Shown here in pieces: positions 29,101-39,100 of a stretch of DNA of 64,000 nt. The notes beneath the pieces were generated by a model. The model made no database searches. It had not been told where the DNA came from and worked only from the letters and a program-made list of their open reading frames with translations. Both the position numbers and the translations under genes were made by a program. Source of the stretch: Pseudolactococcus insecticola (GTDB taxonomy: Bacteria; Bacillota; Bacilli; Lactobacillales; Streptococcaceae); assembly GCF_011170065.1 (NCBI RefSeq), contig NZ_BLLH01000005.1:62001-126000 (forward strand), given 5' to 3'. Every line of letters starts with the position of its first letter. The stretch's first letter is position 1.

Positions 29101-29829
29101 GTCAATATCTTAGTCATGGATAATGAAGTCTATGCCAACACAGGCGGTCAAGTATCCAAAGGTACACCACGTTCAGCCATCGAAAAATTCTCAGCCGCAG
29201 GGAAAGCCGCAGCTAAGAAAGATCTCGGCTTTATGGCTATGACCTATGGCAATGTTTACGTGGCACAAATCGCAAGTGGTGCCAATAAAATGCAAACAAT
29301 CAAAGCATTTGAAGAAGCAGAACGGCACAACGGTCCGTCTATCATCATCGCCTACACACCATGTATCTCACACGGTTTGCGTGGTGGCATGTCAAAAACA
29401 TTGCAAGAAGCTAAAGAAGCAGTTGAATCTGGCTACTGGCAACTTTACCGCTATAATCCAAACTTGGAAGATGCGGGGAAAAATCCGATGCAGTTGGATT
29501 TCAAAAAGCCTGATTTTGATAAAATGACAGACTTCATGACGCAACAAGTCCGTTTTGCAAGCCTGAAACGCGTGAAACCTGAGGCAGCTGACGCCCTGTT
29601 TGATAAAACAACAGCCGATGCCCGTCGCAAATTTGTCCGTTATGCTCGTATGTCAGGCGACTTGGACAAATTCCTAGTCAAAGAAGCCAAAGCAAAAGGC
29701 GAAGAAGTAGCCGTCACAGCGACAGCCAAAACAGAACGCCCAAAACGCGAAAAAGACCCAGAAGCAGAAGCCCGCAGAGCAGCTAGACGTGCAGAACGCG
29801 CCCAACGTAAGCGTTCTGACAACGAATGA
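26155..29829 (+). CDS. nifJ: Pyruvate:ferredoxin (flavodoxin) oxidoreductase
   Basis: A single-chain PFOR that converts pyruvate and CoA to acetyl-CoA and CO2, passing electrons to ferredoxin or flavodoxin. The 1224-residue protein has the N-terminal YPITPSSPMAEY (domain I), the two-cluster ferredoxin domain (CTMCNECSFVCP near residue 690 and CTGCGLCVEACP near 745), further cluster cysteines in CAGCGE near 812 and CSSIWGG, and the TPP site GDGWAYDIGFGG near 960. AAAGAGG precedes the ATG. The last ~35 residues are a charged Lys/Arg/Glu-rich tail, beyond the core enzyme, that runs into a 42-bp tandem repeat. No ferredoxin or flavodoxin gene is nearby. This enzyme suits anaerobic growth. Confidence 0.93.
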   Translation: MRKTMDGNMAAAHVAYAFTEVSSIYPITPSSPMAEYTDEWQAAGRKNIWGEVVSISEMQSEAGAAGAIHGALKAGALATTYTASQGLLLMLPNMYKIAGELLPSVIHVAARAVSTNALNIFGDQSDVMSARATGYAMLAESSVQEVMDLSAVAHLATIEASVPFMSFFDGFRTSHELQKIEVLDYDDLGQMINQDKLQEFRDRAMNPDHPTVSGTNQNPDIHFQQRETTNSYYEKVPAIVQKYMAKINDLRGTDYDLVNYYGAPDATEVIVSIGSVGETIEQTVDYLNAQGRKVGFLNIHLYRPFPTENFLEKLPRTATNIAVLDRTKEPGADGEPLYLDVKSALFDQSANYRVIGGRYGIGSKDTTPNQIVAVFDELVKPAAKKQFTIGIEDDVTNLSLDAGASLDLTPSSTFQAKFWGFGSDGTVGANKSAIKIIGNHTDKYVQGAFAYDSKKSGGLTVSHLRFGDTPIKSTYMIQHADFVSLSTASYVHQYDVLKGLKKGGTFLLNTVWTDEQLSHHLPSRVKRYIAENDIQFYTMNAVEIAGQAGLGRRINTAMQVGFFKLSNIMPFDEVFSILKQDAHDSYARKSMKIVEQNWQAMDLAVDGLHKVDVPADWASAKEPEPVKVDDGKVNKYVFQIVNNVNSQEGDNLSVGDLVANDMTDGRMPLGTTAYEKRGVALEVPIWDVDKCTMCNECSFVCPHAAIRPFLLDEDEVNEAPEGYLVKDYRGADGLMYRIQVSVEDCTGCGLCVEACPAKGKALTMKPYEEVRAEAANWAFSMTLKTKANPARENTVIGSQFNAPLLEFSGACAGCGETPYVKLLTQMFGDRMMIANATGCSSIWGGAAPVSPYTTNDAGQGPAWSNSLLEDNAEFGYGMWLASQARRNKLAKDLSALMADNQVSSEAAGLMTDWIDHKDESDGTRQRAEKLKAILPELGGAFDSIRARQDQLVKPTQWMIGGDGWAYDIGFGGIDHVIASGADVNILVMDNEVYANTGGQVSKGTPRSAIEKFSAAGKAAAKKDLGFMAMTYGNVYVAQIASGANKMQTIKAFEEAERHNGPSIIIAYTPCISHGLRGGMSKTLQEAKEAVESGYWQLYRYNPNLEDAGKNPMQLDFKKPDFDKMTDFMTQQVRFASLKRVKPEAADALFDKTTADARRKFVRYARMSGDLDKFLVKEAKAKGEEVAVTATAKTERPKREKDPEAEARRAARRAERAQRKRSDNE

Positions 29830-29922
29830 ACTCAATAACGCGCCCAACGTAAGCGTTCTGACAACGAATGAACTCAACAACGCGGCCAAAGGAAGCGTTC
29901 TGACGACGAAAGACTTCAATAA
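29797..29922 (+). repeat. Three 42-bp tandem repeats across the nifJ stop codon
   Basis: The unit starting cgcgcccaacgtaagcgttc begins at 29797, 29839 and 29881; a fourth partial unit may begin at 29923. Each is 14 codons in the nifJ frame (RAQRKRSDNE type). The gene ends at TGA inside unit 1 and unit 2 carries the same TGA, while unit 3 reads RGQRKRSDDERLQ before a TAA. The tail was probably once longer and was cut by a nonsense change that spread with duplication. Confidence 0.85.
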
Positions 29923-29996
29923 CGCTCGAAAAAATCACAAAATTGTCTATCTGACAAGCAATGTCAAAATGGTGATAAACTGTGAGGAGATAATTG

Positions 29997-30030
29997 AAAA
30001 GTCATGATGATTACAAATGTCATGACTTTT
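29997..30030 (+). terminator. Terminator after nifJ
   Basis: Arms aaaagtcatga (29997-30007) and tcatgactttt (30020-30030) form an 11-bp stem with T residues after it. The rest of the 334-base gap to the next gene holds the 42-bp repeats and the following promoter; I see no further gene. Confidence 0.85.
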
Positions 30031-30083
30031 TGACGTCCTTTCAGAAAAAAATGATAAATAACCTGAGAATAAGCGTGAAAACA

Positions 30084-30111
30084 TTGAAAAATGGTTAGAA
30101 ACTGTTATAAT
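30084..30111 (+). promoter_or_regulatory. Promoter of the serine-rich adhesin gene
   Basis: TTGAAA (30084-30089), 16-base spacer, TATAAT (30106-30111) with a TGT extension. Confidence 0.7.
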
Positions 30112-30163
30112 AAAAGAAAATAGTATATAGATTTGTTGTTTAGGGATGGGGAAAAGGAAAAAT

Positions 30164-33100
30164 ATGGCATTTAAACATGATGAAACTGTGAAACGGACGC
30201 AATTTAGAATGTGGAAATCTGGAAAAAGCTGGCTCTATGCGAGTACAGTTTTGACGGTTTTGGCTGGTGGTCAGATGGTATCAACAACGCATGCCAATGC
30301 TGATACGTCAGAGACTCAAACAGCAGAAAAGCCAGCTGAAACCACAACGGATATAGTGCACAATTCATCAGAAAAATCAGGGAATAACGTATCAACCGAT
30401 AGTGCAAATCCTGAAAGTACGCCGTCAAAAACAGAAGACGACTCAGCAACAACTTCCAACATTGCCCCAGAAACAGCGATTGCAGATACAGCAACAACGG
30501 ATGCGACGACATCACCTGAGACACCGGTAGCAACAGCAGCACCTGCTGCACCATCAAGTAACGCTAGCACCGAAACAACAGCCCCAGTCCAACCGTCACC
30601 TGCGACAAAACAAGCGCCTGCAGCTACTACAGCAAGTGCCGTAGCAGCTCTTGCATCAGTCTCAAACGGTGCTACGATTACAGTATCTGGTACGCAGCTC
30701 AGTATCAGTCTGCCTAGCGACGTCGCGCCAACGAGCGCTTTTCTCACAGCAGTATCAAGCTATGCCAAGGCAAATGGCCTAACCGTCAGCATTGCAGCAA
30801 AACTTCCTGCGCAAACTGAAAAAGTAAAAATGACGGTCGACGGGAAAACAGACCCTATTGTTAGCAATCAAGATAATGCCACAGACACGCATCAAGTCAA
30901 TCTTGAAGGCTCAGTTGTAACGGGTGACACGGTCAGTGTGCTAATCCCAGATAATTTTGACATCACGACAGACGACGTTGATGCGGGCACCTCCACTTAC
31001 ACGACAAGCGTCACGCCTGTGACACTTGATGGCAAAGCCTATAAAAAAGTGACGTTGGACATTCTGAACGGTGCTTTATTTACCAGTATCTCGATGCGTT
31101 TTGCCATGCCTGATAGCAGCTATGTTCAAGGATTGACAGCAGATCCACTTGACAAGATTATCCTCCAGGTCAATGGTCAAACTGCAAGCCAAGTCGACAG
31201 CCAATATCAAAAATCAGACAGCTACGCCGCTAAGATCAGCGTTCGTGAAGTCGTCGCAGAAGATAAAAATGATGCGATTGAGCGTGTTTTGCCAAATGCA
31301 GATGCTTTATTTGGTGCGACAACAGGTGGCTGGACGATGATTGGGACGACAGTCGTCCGCTATACGAACATTACGACGGGCGAGATTAGCTACAAAGATA
31401 ACCAGGATAAGTCTGTTGTTGACGTTAAGAAGCTAGTCGGTGGCTGGAACAAGGACACTAACTATAATGCCTACTATATCTGGGCAAATGCTGCAGCAAA
31501 AGATGCTGTGGTGCTAGGGTATGATGATATGCCAAATATCGAGTTGCCCTTTGGCACATCACCAAGTGGGCAATGGCGAATTGGTTACGTTAAATACAAA
31601 AAAGGTGCAGATGTCGATGTTGTGTTAAATAATCTAGATACGGCTACCAGCACGACGATAGGCTCAACAAGCGGGATTTCTGGGGACGCTGTCTCAACAG
31701 TACCGTTTACTGCAAATACCAGTGCGACTGTGATTGACAATGCTTATGTGACCGCAAATACAATCAACGGCAGCTACATTGTCAACACCTTGGATAATCC
31801 AGGTAAACTGTGGGGATCATCACGTCTCAAAGGCTCAAAATATATGGGACTTGACGAGGCTGCGGCAGGAAATAAATTTGATAGTATTGACAATGACACG
31901 CAGATCTTTAATATCTGGACAGAGTCACCTGGTGCAGAAGACTCTGTAGGAGGCGCAGCAGGCATCACAAAAGCAGCAGGCGATGGTAACAGTGGTAACA
32001 CTGCCGTGTCTCAATACTTTGCCACGCATTACCTTGAAGGTGGCAAGCAAGGTGGGGCTGTGATTGGTGTACCAAAAGTCATGGGCGAAGAGTTTACGAT
32101 TCCAATGTTGCCAATCCCTGGTTTCAAGCTGGAGTCTGTTACCTATGATGGCTTTCCATATACTGCTGATCAGGTGATTTCAGGCGTCATTGCACGGCTA
32201 ACGCCACTTTCCGACTCGCTGATCTATTCGTATAGTCCAGTTACAGCTTGGCAGGCCAATGGTCAAAAGCAAAAAATTGTTGGGGATGCAACGACAAATA
32301 CGAGCACAGTCACGCTTGATCAGTCGGCTTATCACAATCCACAAGAAATGCCTACGACCTTTAGCTTTAATGTAGACAGTTTCAGCTATGACAGCAATAA
32401 ACAACTGCAAAATACCAATCGGACAGGCTATGCGGAGCTATCTGTTAAGGCTGGTACGATTAGTGCCATCCAAGATGTTGATAATGTCTTGAAAAATATC
32501 ATGACCGCTGCAGGAACTGGTGCTACCATTGAGCTTAAAAGCACAAGTGGCACAGTGTCAAAAGTCACGGTAGAAAATGGTAAGTATACAGTCGCAGGGC
32601 AAGCTGTCAATGACTTTATCAAGGACAATGCCATCGTTGACATCAAAATCAACATCGCAAAGTTGAGTGAAAAAAGCAGTGGTAAGGCAGATGAACTTCT
32701 AGGATTACCTGTCATCATTGATATTCCTGCGACGACGTCACCTGATCAAGTGCCTGAAAAAGTCGTGATGACTTGGCATACGGTTTTAAAAGCGGCAACA
32801 GATGATAGTGGTAATACCGCCGCAGGATTTGATCGGACCATTATCGGAAATTATCAGGCAAAATCGCCTGAGATCGTGGTCAAATCTGTCGTTTCTTGGG
32901 ATCAAGCTGGTACTGACCTGAGCACGATAAAAGATGCTGACGTTGATACTTCAGCTGCGTCAAATACCTATAAACTTTACAATCATTTGGTCGTTGATAC
33001 CAATATCAAGCTGCTTTCTGATCGAAAAGGTAGTTCTGACAGTCTATCATATTATGTGACGACACCGACGAATATGCGTGTTCTGATTGATCAGACCCTG

Positions 33101-35968
33101 ACGGACGTACAAAATCAGCTGGCAGGTACTGGGATGACTGCGACTTATGATACGCAATCAGCAGGTGTCTACAAGTTGACCATTAAGACAGATGATGGCT
33201 CAGACATTCTGACGAAAATCTTGTCAGAAAATGGGGCAACAGACGGCTATGACAGCAAGGGTACAGTGCCAGAGGTCGACTTTGTTCTGCCTGTGACTTA
33301 CCAAATTTTACCTAGTGCGGTGATTGGCAGTGTGCTTACTTTTGGCACGCCAAATTTTCAGTATATTCAGTGGTTGGGTGATGATAAGTTGCCTGTGACA
33401 CCAAGTAAGGATCAGGCAATACCAACGACTTATGAGGGTTTGGGGACATCTGACTTATTGAGCGTGTCATTAGGACAAGAGCGTGTCCGTGCAGCAGGTG
33501 CTGAGATTTTTAGACCAAATTTGCTTATTGAAGACAAGGCATCAGGCGCTTACACGCATGACACGACGATCAATTTAGGTAATACTGAGCAAGACCCTGC
33601 TCGCGTGACAAGTGGCGTACGCATGGTGCTGTCAAATACGCAAAGTACAGATGTTATAGCTGGTCGATCTGTCATTACGCTACCTGCTGGTTTGACGCTG
33701 ACAGCAGCCCCAGTGTTTACAAGCATTGACCCGAGTGACGGGACGACAATCGTGCCGAAAAACGTGACGAGCCTGATTTATCAGGATGCAGATGGGCAGG
33801 TCATTGTTGATCCAAAGAGCGCAGCGGATTTTGCCCGCGTGAAGACGATGACAGTGGTTGTTGATGTTCTGAAAAATAATGCCGTTTATGGCAATTTCAG
33901 TGTTCTGACGGATGATTTTAGTCAGCAGTTTATAGCTGAAAATGCTTATAAAATTAGCCTTTCAACGACTATTCCTGACATCGATAAGTTTCCTGTTGTC
34001 GTGACTGATACGCTTGTTTTGACGCGTGATCTTTCGGATCATTGGACGGTTGGCTATACTGACGATACGGGTGATTTTGTTAAGTTGAGCCAGTTCGCAC
34101 AAGACGGTGTACTAGGCGACACTTACTCGCTTTCAGATCTTATCGCAGACAAGGTTGTGGTACCTGCGGGTTATTATCTCCTACCTGACTATCAGTTTGC
34201 GGCAAATCTGACGGATAAATCTGATACTATCTCGCATATTGGCGACGTGGTAACAGACTCAGATATTGCATTCAAAGAGTTTGTGGCGTCGCAAGATACG
34301 CAACACACGATTGTTGGTGGAGATTATCGCATCATGCTGGCACGTTATCAAGTGACTGGTGCGGTCAAGTTTATCGATGATGATGCAGCAGATAATGTTG
34401 TAAAAACACTAGATTTAGCGGGTTATTCTGGTGATCCTTTTAACATCAGTCAAGCAGATGTTACCAGAGTAATAGCTACCCTTGTTAAGCAAGGCTATGA
34501 TCTCGTATCAAATGACTTTGTTGCTGGTAAGTTTGATCATGATGATGCCGCAGCTCAGCAGTTTACGGTGCATCTGAAGCATCGCCTTGAGACGACTAAA
34601 GTCACGCGCGTTGTCAAAAAGACCGTTCATTATGTGTCTGACGAGGGCAAGCAACTTGCGCCAGACTTTGTTGCAACGAGCAGTGTTCTGACGAAACAAA
34701 GTCAGCTGGATTTGGTTACAGGTCTTGAGACGCTGTCATTTGCACCAAAAACTGCTACACTTGCAGGTCAAGCTACACCTAATATCGCAGGTTACTATAT
34801 AAAAGTATCGCCTGCTCAAGCAAGTCAAGTGCAGACAGTTGATTTTGATAATGCGGCTGATTTGGTTTACACCGTTGTTTATGGCAAGGAACTGCCACCT
34901 AGCACGAGTGCAACTAGCTCGTCAGGTTCAAGCACCGTAAGTTCAAGCACTGTAGGTTCAAGCACTGTAGGTTCAAGCACTGTAGGTTCAAGTACTGTAG
35001 GTTCAAGTACAGTAAGTTCAAGTGTTGCAAGTTCAAGTGCTGCAGGTTCAAGTACTGTAAGTTCAAGTGCTGCAGGTTCAAGTACTGTAAGTTCAAGTGC
35101 TGCAGGTTCAAGTACTGTAAGTTCAAGCGTTGCAGGTTCAAACACAGTAAGTTCAAGCGTCGTGAGTTCAAGCGCGTCAAGTTCTTCTGCAGTCTCATCA
35201 TCGTTTGTGACGTCTAGCACTGTTGCTTCATCGTCTTCAGTGTCGTCAATGGGCTCGTCATCACATCATACAGAAACAAGTTCGCAACCATCATCAGCTG
35301 CCTCAAGTGTGTCTAATGCCGTGAGCAACTCAGTCACATCAAGTTCACTTTCGTCATCAATAATTTCGAATGCAGCAAGTTCGCAAGCAGGATCAGCTAA
35401 TCCAAGTTCGTCCATTTTGTCTAGTGCCATGAGCACATCGTCGTCAGTTGGTTCAAGTGAGTCTAGTAGTGCAGTGAGCATTTCGTCAGTGACATCAAGT
35501 GCAATGTCGTCATCAGTTGCTTCAAATTCGGCATCATCATCCCTGATTACGTCGTCAAACTATGTTGCATCTGGGTCAGTTGTCTTGAGTTCAAACGCTT
35601 CGTCGTCTTCAGTGTCGTCAATGAGTTTGCCATCAAGTCACGTGGTGTCAAGTTTGCAACTGTCATCAGTTGGCTCAAGCGTGTCTAGCATCGTAAGTGC
35701 CACAGTAATATCAAGTACACTAGCGTCATCAACGGTATCGACTATGTCAAATCCAGCTATAAGCACAAGCATGCAGCAAGCGTCTGTACTTGCTGCGGCA
35801 CAATCCGATTTGTCAGAACAAGCAGCCAGCAGTCAAAAAAATGCAACTGACAGAACCTTGCCGAAAACTGGCGAAGATGCTCAACGTCAGTCACTTTTTG
35901 CAGAATTTGGACTTGCAATTTTGGGTGGCTTGTCGCTCGTTAAGAAAAGAAATAAGACAAAAGATTAA
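30164..35968 (+). CDS. Serine-rich repeat LPxTG adhesin with KxYKxGKxW-type signal peptide
   Basis: A 1934-residue secreted protein. The N-terminus has the long signal of accessory-Sec-type adhesins (FRMWKSGKSWLYAS, then a hydrophobic core and AHANAD-like cleavage region). Next come a Ser/Thr/Pro/Ala linker (to ~170), a large folded region (~170-1480) that I cannot assign, a Muc_B2-like domain (VVKKTVHYVSDEGKQLAPDF, ~1485-1575), a serine-rich region (~1580-1875) built largely of SSTVG-type repeats, and LPKTGE with hydrophobic tail and KKRNKTKD. Ser-rich proteins of this build are usually O-glycosylated, which the GtfA/GtfB-like pair at 3972-7411 could do. ATG 30164 has AAAAGG six bases upstream; ATG 30146 lacks a good site and adds six residues. 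Confidence 0.87.
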   Translation: MAFKHDETVKRTQFRMWKSGKSWLYASTVLTVLAGGQMVSTTHANADTSETQTAEKPAETTTDIVHNSSEKSGNNVSTDSANPESTPSKTEDDSATTSNIAPETAIADTATTDATTSPETPVATAAPAAPSSNASTETTAPVQPSPATKQAPAATTASAVAALASVSNGATITVSGTQLSISLPSDVAPTSAFLTAVSSYAKANGLTVSIAAKLPAQTEKVKMTVDGKTDPIVSNQDNATDTHQVNLEGSVVTGDTVSVLIPDNFDITTDDVDAGTSTYTTSVTPVTLDGKAYKKVTLDILNGALFTSISMRFAMPDSSYVQGLTADPLDKIILQVNGQTASQVDSQYQKSDSYAAKISVREVVAEDKNDAIERVLPNADALFGATTGGWTMIGTTVVRYTNITTGEISYKDNQDKSVVDVKKLVGGWNKDTNYNAYYIWANAAAKDAVVLGYDDMPNIELPFGTSPSGQWRIGYVKYKKGADVDVVLNNLDTATSTTIGSTSGISGDAVSTVPFTANTSATVIDNAYVTANTINGSYIVNTLDNPGKLWGSSRLKGSKYMGLDEAAAGNKFDSIDNDTQIFNIWTESPGAEDSVGGAAGITKAAGDGNSGNTAVSQYFATHYLEGGKQGGAVIGVPKVMGEEFTIPMLPIPGFKLESVTYDGFPYTADQVISGVIARLTPLSDSLIYSYSPVTAWQANGQKQKIVGDATTNTSTVTLDQSAYHNPQEMPTTFSFNVDSFSYDSNKQLQNTNRTGYAELSVKAGTISAIQDVDNVLKNIMTAAGTGATIELKSTSGTVSKVTVENGKYTVAGQAVNDFIKDNAIVDIKINIAKLSEKSSGKADELLGLPVIIDIPATTSPDQVPEKVVMTWHTVLKAATDDSGNTAAGFDRTIIGNYQAKSPEIVVKSVVSWDQAGTDLSTIKDADVDTSAASNTYKLYNHLVVDTNIKLLSDRKGSSDSLSYYVTTPTNMRVLIDQTLTDVQNQLAGTGMTATYDTQSAGVYKLTIKTDDGSDILTKILSENGATDGYDSKGTVPEVDFVLPVTYQILPSAVIGSVLTFGTPNFQYIQWLGDDKLPVTPSKDQAIPTTYEGLGTSDLLSVSLGQERVRAAGAEIFRPNLLIEDKASGAYTHDTTINLGNTEQDPARVTSGVRMVLSNTQSTDVIAGRSVITLPAGLTLTAAPVFTSIDPSDGTTIVPKNVTSLIYQDADGQVIVDPKSAADFARVKTMTVVVDVLKNNAVYGNFSVLTDDFSQQFIAENAYKISLSTTIPDIDKFPVVVTDTLVLTRDLSDHWTVGYTDDTGDFVKLSQFAQDGVLGDTYSLSDLIADKVVVPAGYYLLPDYQFAANLTDKSDTISHIGDVVTDSDIAFKEFVASQDTQHTIVGGDYRIMLARYQVTGAVKFIDDDAADNVVKTLDLAGYSGDPFNISQADVTRVIATLVKQGYDLVSNDFVAGKFDHDDAAAQQFTVHLKHRLETTKVTRVVKKTVHYVSDEGKQLAPDFVATSSVLTKQSQLDLVTGLETLSFAPKTATLAGQATPNIAGYYIKVSPAQASQVQTVDFDNAADLVYTVVYGKELPPSTSATSSSGSSTVSSSTVGSSTVGSSTVGSSTVGSSTVSSSVASSSAAGSSTVSSSAAGSSTVSSSAAGSSTVSSSVAGSNTVSSSVVSSSASSSSAVSSSFVTSSTVASSSSVSSMGSSSHHTETSSQPSSAASSVSNAVSNSVTSSSLSSSIISNAASSQAGSANPSSSILSSAMSTSSSVGSSESSSAVSISSVTSSAMSSSVASNSASSSLITSSNYVASGSVVLSSNASSSSVSSMSLPSSHVVSSLQLSSVGSSVSSIVSATVISSTLASSTVSTMSNPAISTSMQQASVLAAAQSDLSEQAASSQKNATDRTLPKTGEDAQRQSLFAEFGLAILGGLSLVKKRNKTKD
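34921..35182 (+). repeat. 15-bp tandem repeats encoding the SSTVG-type serine-rich stretch
   Basis: The unit ggttcaagcactgta and variants recur about 17 times at 15-bp steps; part of it is also a 30-bp pattern alternating AAG and STV forms. The repeat is in frame and could change length by recombination. Confidence 0.85.
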
Positions 35969-35984
35969 ATCAAAAAATCACTTT

Positions 35985-36020
35985 AAAAAGTCCTGAGCAA
36001 AAACGGCTCAGGCTTTTTTT
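35985..36020 (+). terminator. Terminator of the serine-rich adhesin gene
   Basis: GC-rich stem cctgagc / gctcagg (35992-35998 with 36006-36012), extended by A/T pairs past a one-base bulge, then a T run to 36020. Confidence 0.9.
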
Positions 36021-36046
36021 GCGTCTCGAAATCTCTTATTTTATTT

Positions 36047-36073
36047 TTAACAAAATAGTCTAAATGATATAAT
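36047..36073 (+). promoter_or_regulatory. Promoter of the giant adhesin gene
   Basis: TTAACA (36047-36052) and TGA-TATAAT (-10 at 36068-36073) with a short 15-base spacer; a second TATAAT follows at 36074-36079. Confidence 0.45.
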
Positions 36074-36110
36074 TATAATAAACAAATTAGTTGAAAATAG
36101 AGGTAAAGGG

Positions 36111-39100
36111 ATGAAAAACAGACAATATCAATTATTGAAAAGGGCAAGACTTGAACGCAGACGGACGCATTTTCGGACTTGGAAAAGTGGGAAAAATTGG
36201 GTCTATGCGAGTTCAGTGATTGCGGCGTTAGCGGGCGGGCCGATGGTTTTGGCGCGTGATTTTGTTCGAGCGGATGAGATTGAAAAAGTTGTGCCAATGC
36301 CGCATTATGAGACAAATCAGGCGGATAAATCTGACGAAACAAATACACCAACACAAAACACGTCAGATAGCCAAATAGCACCAGTTACCCCGCCTGAAAT
36401 AATGCCGCCATCAGATACCGTTCCTGAAAAAGAGCAGGCAGTAGTAACACATGAACAAACACAAATGACTGACACTCCGACTGCGGCAGAACTGCCCGCG
36501 GTCTTATTGGCGTTTACGCAGACGATTCAGCTGATGATGCCTGATGGTAGCAACCAGACACTAAGTCAAACAGCTGACGAGGGAACAGCGTTTGCCACAG
36601 TTGACTTGAGCAAGTATGCACGGGCTGGCTACGTTATGACGGTCAATGGTCAAGCAGTCAGCCAGATTGCAGCTAGTACAGCGACTTCTGACGAGCTTAT
36701 CACGGTCGATTTTGAGAAGTCGAAAGTTGAAACGCTTTCTGACGATACCATCGCAACAAATCCAGCTGAAAACAGTCAAATATCAGACACGTCAGAAGTC
36801 ACAGCGCAACAGGATTCTCTCGCAAAACAAACAGCACCAGCCACGACATCAGCACCATTACCAGAAACACAAAAAATAGTCGAAACACCAACGCCAGAAA
36901 TAGTATCAATCTACACAACCGAGTGGGCAGCACAAACGCAGGGCGCAGCGCAAGATTACAAGGATAGCATCGACGAGATTTTGGACCAGTCCAATGCGGT
37001 TGCAGACGCAGACGACGGAGATAGCATCGTCAGAAACGCGGCAATCTTAGCGCTCCAAGTCCATCAGACACAAGAACTCTCTGCCATCAAGCAAAATATC
37101 GCGACCTTAAAATCCGGTAGTCTGACGACAGCCCAGGCCAACAACTTTGTCAGTCTGACCGATCAAATCCTCTCTGACATGGCACAAGAAATCGCCTTGG
37201 CAGAGAAGATGCTGCTTGAGGACAATATCGGCTTTGTCACTGAAAAGGTTACAGCAGCTCAGGAGGCCTATCAAAAACTTATTCTGCCAGCTAACACGAC
37301 GGCAAGTCTGTCAAGCTACGGCGACTTGATCATCAATGCCGCAAACAGCACAGATTACAATACCGCATTGACCGCTATCAGCGCACAAGGGTTGACCAGC
37401 GCTTTTCGTAATATCGTCGATCCGGCGGTTGCAAGTACGATTGACACGGTGACTGATGCTGAAAATGGCAACCACTCGCTCACGGTTGGTCAAACGCAAG
37501 TTACAGCAAACTTTACGACATCAGGTTCGGCGTCTAATGCGACAGGCTCATATGGTGGGCAAAGTGCGACATTTACGACATTGACACCAGGAACCAGCAC
37601 GAGTCAAAGTGGGTCAATCGCCTTTAACCAGCAAATCGATATGACGAATAACTGGACTTTGAAGTTCGATATTGACTTAACGAAGCTGAATACGGGTGGC
37701 ACTGGTGGTGTTTTATCAGCGCAGGCCGCACAAGGCGCAGGTGATTTCGTTGGCTTGATTTTATCGCCTGTTTTGCCTAGTCAACTCTCAACTGGCGCAA
37801 CGGGTGGCGGATTGGGTATCCAAGGACTTGCCAACACCTACTCATGGGGGATTGACTTCTGGAATAACGGCGCAACTAATGGTGACTCATCGTTAGGTGT
37901 GAATCCTACGGGTGGCTCAACTGGCCTTTTAGGCGGAAGCAATGGGTCGAACGGTAACCAAGTTGTTGGTTTCAGACATACTGACGCAAGCGGTAATCTA
38001 GTCGCTGCCAATCAAACAACCGATCAACAACAAGCGATTACTTCGATTCAAAACTGGCCTGGCGGCACGCAAGGAACTGATGTCACAGCAACTGTTGGAA
38101 CTACAACAGCGACTTGGACGAGCTCAACTAATCCACAGATCAACACCCCAGCTGTCGCAAGTTACGCCTACAATGGTGACGGCACAGGGACATTGACCGT
38201 GACGTTTAGCGGCTCTACCTACACGCAGACTTTCACGCTACCTACGACTGTCATGTCAGTGGGGCTTGGCGCGGCTGATGGGTCTATGTATTCACAAATG
38301 GGTGTCACGATCACGGATTTTGAGCTGACCCTAGCAACTGGTACGACCACAGTCAACTATGTCGATCAAAACGGCAATGTTATAAAAACAGCAACAACTA
38401 TTGTCGCAAATGCCGGCGACACGCTGGGAATCACCAATGTCTCGCCCAATTATGCGACGGACAGCTATTCCTATACGGCACCGACGATTACCGGATACAC
38501 GATTAAAAGCGCGAACGACGTCACAGTGGTGTCTGATCTGACAGGCACGAATACGATGACAATTGTTTATCAAGCTGATCCGCAAACGGTTCAGGTTGTA
38601 TTCGTCGTTGACAACGGTACCATTGCTCCACCAGCAATGGTGACACAAACAGGCGTGACCGGTGGCACTTATTCTTTGAACGTGACGTCATCATTGCCGG
38701 CTGGCTATCATTTTGTCAATCCGTCGTATAATTCAACGTTTACCGGGACATATGACAATGATGATAGTACAAATCAGCAATATACGGCAGAAATTACCGC
38801 TGACGTGCAAACTTTAAATATCAGCTATACATTTCCGAGTGGTCATGACCTGTCAAGCAGCCTGACGACCGCACAAAAAACGCAAAATTCCATCACGACT
38901 GTGGATTTTGCAGCAGTAAGTATACCGCAAATCACAGGCTATACCAGCTATTATACAGTCGGCGGTGTGACAACAGCTGGCACGTCTATCCCAGCTCTTG
39001 CGACTGACACGACATCAAACGGCACGTCGAGCGTTGACTCGACCCCGCAGTCGGTCAGTGTGACCTATACGGCAAATCCGCGTCAGATCACCGTTGACTA

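Noticed and set aside
29830-30145. Small plus-strand frame (29789-30007) after nifJ
   Set aside because: It reads the 42-bp repeats in another frame, has no ribosome-binding site and ends in the terminator.
34879-35220. Minus-strand frames with periodic Leu/Asn/Gln or Glu/Leu residues under the serine-rich region
   Set aside because: Periodicity comes from the 15-bp repeats of the real gene on the plus strand.
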